From Terriglobales bacterium (GTDB lineage Bacteria > Acidobacteriota > Terriglobia > Terriglobales > Acidobacteriaceae), in NCBI GenBank assembly GCA_035567895.1, contig DATMPC010000058.1:402675-466674 (forward strand): a stretch of 64,000 nucleotides of DNA, given 5' to 3'. The position numbers and the translations under genes are program-made. The notes below the pieces were generated by a model. That model was not told the DNA's origin and made no database searches. It saw nothing but the letters and a program-made list of their open reading frames with translations. Shown piece by piece: positions 62,603 to 64,000 of the stretch; within the stretch, counting starts at the first letter, position 1; each line of letters starts with the position of its first letter.

Positions 62603-63395
62603 CGCGATTGGCTCACGTCACGAACGAAACTGCGTTGCTGTGTGCAACCCGTCCGGCTATGGCCAAAGCACTTCAGGCCTGCTGCAGGATTCTCGCGTGG
62701 CGTACTTCTTTGATCCAGAGTCCGTGCGCAAGAGCCTGACTCAAGTTGGCGTCTGTCTCGTGAATGGAGTTCTCGATCAGCATCGCATCAACGAGCTGAG
62801 AAGCGCTTTTCCCAGCGACGCCCATGGAGTGCGTAATCTGCTCGATCGCCGAATCATTCGAGAGCTTGCTTGTTCAGAGTCGGTAAGGGAACTGGCAGAG
62901 GCCGTGCTTGGCGAGCACTGCTTTGCAGTACGCGGAATCTTTTTCGATAAGCCCTCCGAAGCCAACTGGAAAGTGCCCTTCCACCAGGACGTCACGATCG
63001 AAGTTCAGTCCCGGAGAGAAGCATCTGGCTTTGAAAATTGGACGATGAAGGAAGGCGTGCAACACGTTCAGCCTCCAACTGAGATCCTGCAGCGCATGGT
63101 TTCCGTCTGGCTACACCTCGATGACTCGCGCAGCGACAACGGCCCTCTGCGTATCTTTCGTGGCAGCCATAAGAACGGTCGCTTGAGTGACGGGCAGATC
63201 GAAAAAATCGTGCGAGCGGAAACTCCGATCGAGTGTCGAGTTCCAGTTGGGGGGGCGCTGATGATGATGTCTTTAGTTGTACACGGCTCATCGTCAGCGC
63301 TTAATCCATCGCACCGCCGAGTCATTCATATTGACTACGCGGCGGAAGATTTACCGCACGGTCTTGAATGGCACCAGCGTGTTTACCCGGCATGA
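62595..63395 (+). CDS. Phytanoyl-CoA dioxygenase family Fe(II)/2-oxoglutarate oxygenase
   Basis: 266 residues from an ATG at 62595. The double-stranded beta-helix has the first two iron ligands in PFHQDVTIEVQ (His-x-Asp) and the third His probably in MSLVVHGSSSAL, with the 2-oxoglutarate Arg in SHRRVIHIDY. LRIFRGSHKNGRLS is a typical PhyH block. Members hydroxylate lipids, amino acids such as ectoine, or secondary metabolites. The substrate is not clear here. Confidence 0.8.
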   Translation: MYSAIGSRHERNCVAVCNPSGYGQSTSGLLQDSRVAYFFDPESVRKSLTQVGVCLVNGVLDQHRINELRSAFPSDAHGVRNLLDRRIIRELACSESVRELAEAVLGEHCFAVRGIFFDKPSEANWKVPFHQDVTIEVQSRREASGFENWTMKEGVQHVQPPTEILQRMVSVWLHLDDSRSDNGPLRIFRGSHKNGRLSDGQIEKIVRAETPIECRVPVGGALMMMSLVVHGSSSALNPSHRRVIHIDYAAEDLPHGLEWHQRVYPA

Positions 63396-63429
63396 AGTAT
63401 CCTAACGACTACTTCATCCTCGAGGACTC

Positions 63430-63729
63430 ATGCCTGTGCCCCCGCAACCGCCCCGCGTAAAACTCACCTCCACCAACGACTATCGCGAGAGCTACTCCAA
63501 CAGCGTGCAAGTACGCGTGAGCGTATGGGACTTCTTTCTTGCGTTCGGTACCCTGCGCGCGCAAACGCCCGAAGAGGTGGAGGTGGCAAACTTTCAGGGG
63601 ATTTACTTGAGCCCGCAGCAGGCAAAAGCGCTGCTCATGATCCTGCAGCAGAACGTCTCGCAATACGAAAACGCATTTGGCGAGATCAAGCTTGATCCCC
63701 AATTCGCGCAGCAGGGGCCAGTGAATTGA
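63430..63729 (+). CDS. DUF3467 domain protein
   Basis: 99 residues. KLTSTNDYRESYSNSVQVRV and VANFQGIYLSPQQAKALLMI then LQQNVSQYENAFGEI match the DUF3467 family, small bacterial proteins of about 100 residues with no known function. It lies between the dioxygenase and the glycosyltransferase on the same strand. Confidence 0.75.
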   Translation: MPVPPQPPRVKLTSTNDYRESYSNSVQVRVSVWDFFLAFGTLRAQTPEEVEVANFQGIYLSPQQAKALLMILQQNVSQYENAFGEIKLDPQFAQQGPVN

Positions 63730-63782
63730 TGTTGTCCTAATTCATCACTGCATGGCGTAAACGCTATCAGGACCGCACGCTA

Positions 63783-64000
63783 TTGAGATCAGCGAGAAAG
63801 AATGCAATCGCGTCTTCAGAGCATTTCCGACTTCGTGGCATCCACATCTTCGCGCTGATCTTCACAGCGATTCTCCTTCTGCACGGGCCATTGCTTCGAC
63901 TCCCGTATTTTTGGGATGAGGCCGGCTATTACATCCCTGCCGCGTATGACTTCTTCACTCACGGCTCATTGATTCCACTATCGGTGCCCAGTAATGCTCA
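63783..64000 (+). CDS. Glycosyltransferase 39/ArnT-like integral membrane protein (3' end outside window)
   Basis: The frame opens after a TAA near 63738 and has a TTG at 63783 as the first possible start. Seventy-two codons are visible. FALIFTAILLLHGPLLRLPY is a transmembrane helix, and FWDEAGYYIPAAYDFFTHGS follows, with the Asp-Glu pair in the first periplasmic loop typical of GT-C enzymes that use polyprenyl-phosphate sugars. The gene runs off the window, so its acceptor is unknown. Confidence 0.65.
   Translation, partial: MRSARKNAIASSEHFRLRGIHIFALIFTAILLLHGPLLRLPYFWDEAGYYIPAAYDFFTHGSLIPLSVPSNA

Overview
The window looks like a chromosomal segment of a soil acidobacterium (Terriglobia, relatives of Candidatus Koribacter or Edaphobacter). 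I infer this from the gene content: many Tat-exported sugar enzymes, winged-helix/TPR one-component regulators, FHA-bearing regulators, a stand-alone TPR-secretin, and inverted-repeat intergenic elements. No 16S rRNA or other taxonomic marker is present, so the assignment is inference. Coding density is high and housekeeping genes sit on both strands. No CRISPR array or insertion-sequence transposase was seen.

Layout. 1-4.5 kb: quinone oxidoreductase (cut by the window edge), cupin, Gfo/Idh/MocA dehydrogenase, then two damaged genes: an AraC regulator with one in-frame TGA and a phosphoesterase lipoprotein with two frameshifts. 4.5-14.5 kb: HIT protein; purC with a CvpA-like protein, a Fis-type HTH protein and a HAD phosphatase; a TPR-secretin; a DsbA-like oxidoreductase; nadE; a GH13 glycosidase; and the stump of a uracil-DNA glycosylase gene. 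14.5-22.2 kb: lipoproteins and a sugar cluster (two Tat-signal sugar isomerase-like proteins, a Tat-signal Gfo/Idh/MocA protein, a GH71-like lipoprotein with a long Pro-Thr linker). 22.2-38.2 kb: pyrG-kdsA, a CocE-type hydrolase, an ABM protein, menG-aroB divergent from nadB, an FHA-GAF-SpoIIE phosphatase, a PP-loop ATPase, adk, an oligopeptidase B-like enzyme and two small proteins.

38.4-53.5 kb is an integrated element of about 15.05 kb. It is flanked by a 41-bp direct repeat made of the 5' half of a tRNA-Leu(UAG) gene; the complete tRNA lies at the right end, 11 bp after a tyrosine integrase. It holds an almost uninterrupted leftward operon of about 17 genes (RepA/DnaB-like ATPase, DUF5681 protein, small HTH and RHH proteins, a large Gln/Ala-rich protein, a Com-like zinc ribbon, an exported parallel beta-helix protein), a divergent control region with two perfect tandem 16-bp repeats, and rightward cargo genes next to the left end. 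No terminase large subunit, portal, capsid, protease or lysis gene is recognisable, so it is either a decayed prophage or a satellite-like element. Its position suggests that it replaced the promoter and 5' half of the tRNA gene, and that the orphaned host promoter now fires into the cargo.

53.5-64 kb: a CadC-like winged-helix/TPR regulator, a secreted beta-barrel protein, a vanadium haloperoxidase-type enzyme, an MddA-type methanethiol methyltransferase fused in frame to a secreted-type protein, an FHA-GAF-sigma54 activator, a phytanoyl-CoA dioxygenase-family protein, a DUF3467 protein and the start of a membrane glycosyltransferase that leaves the window.
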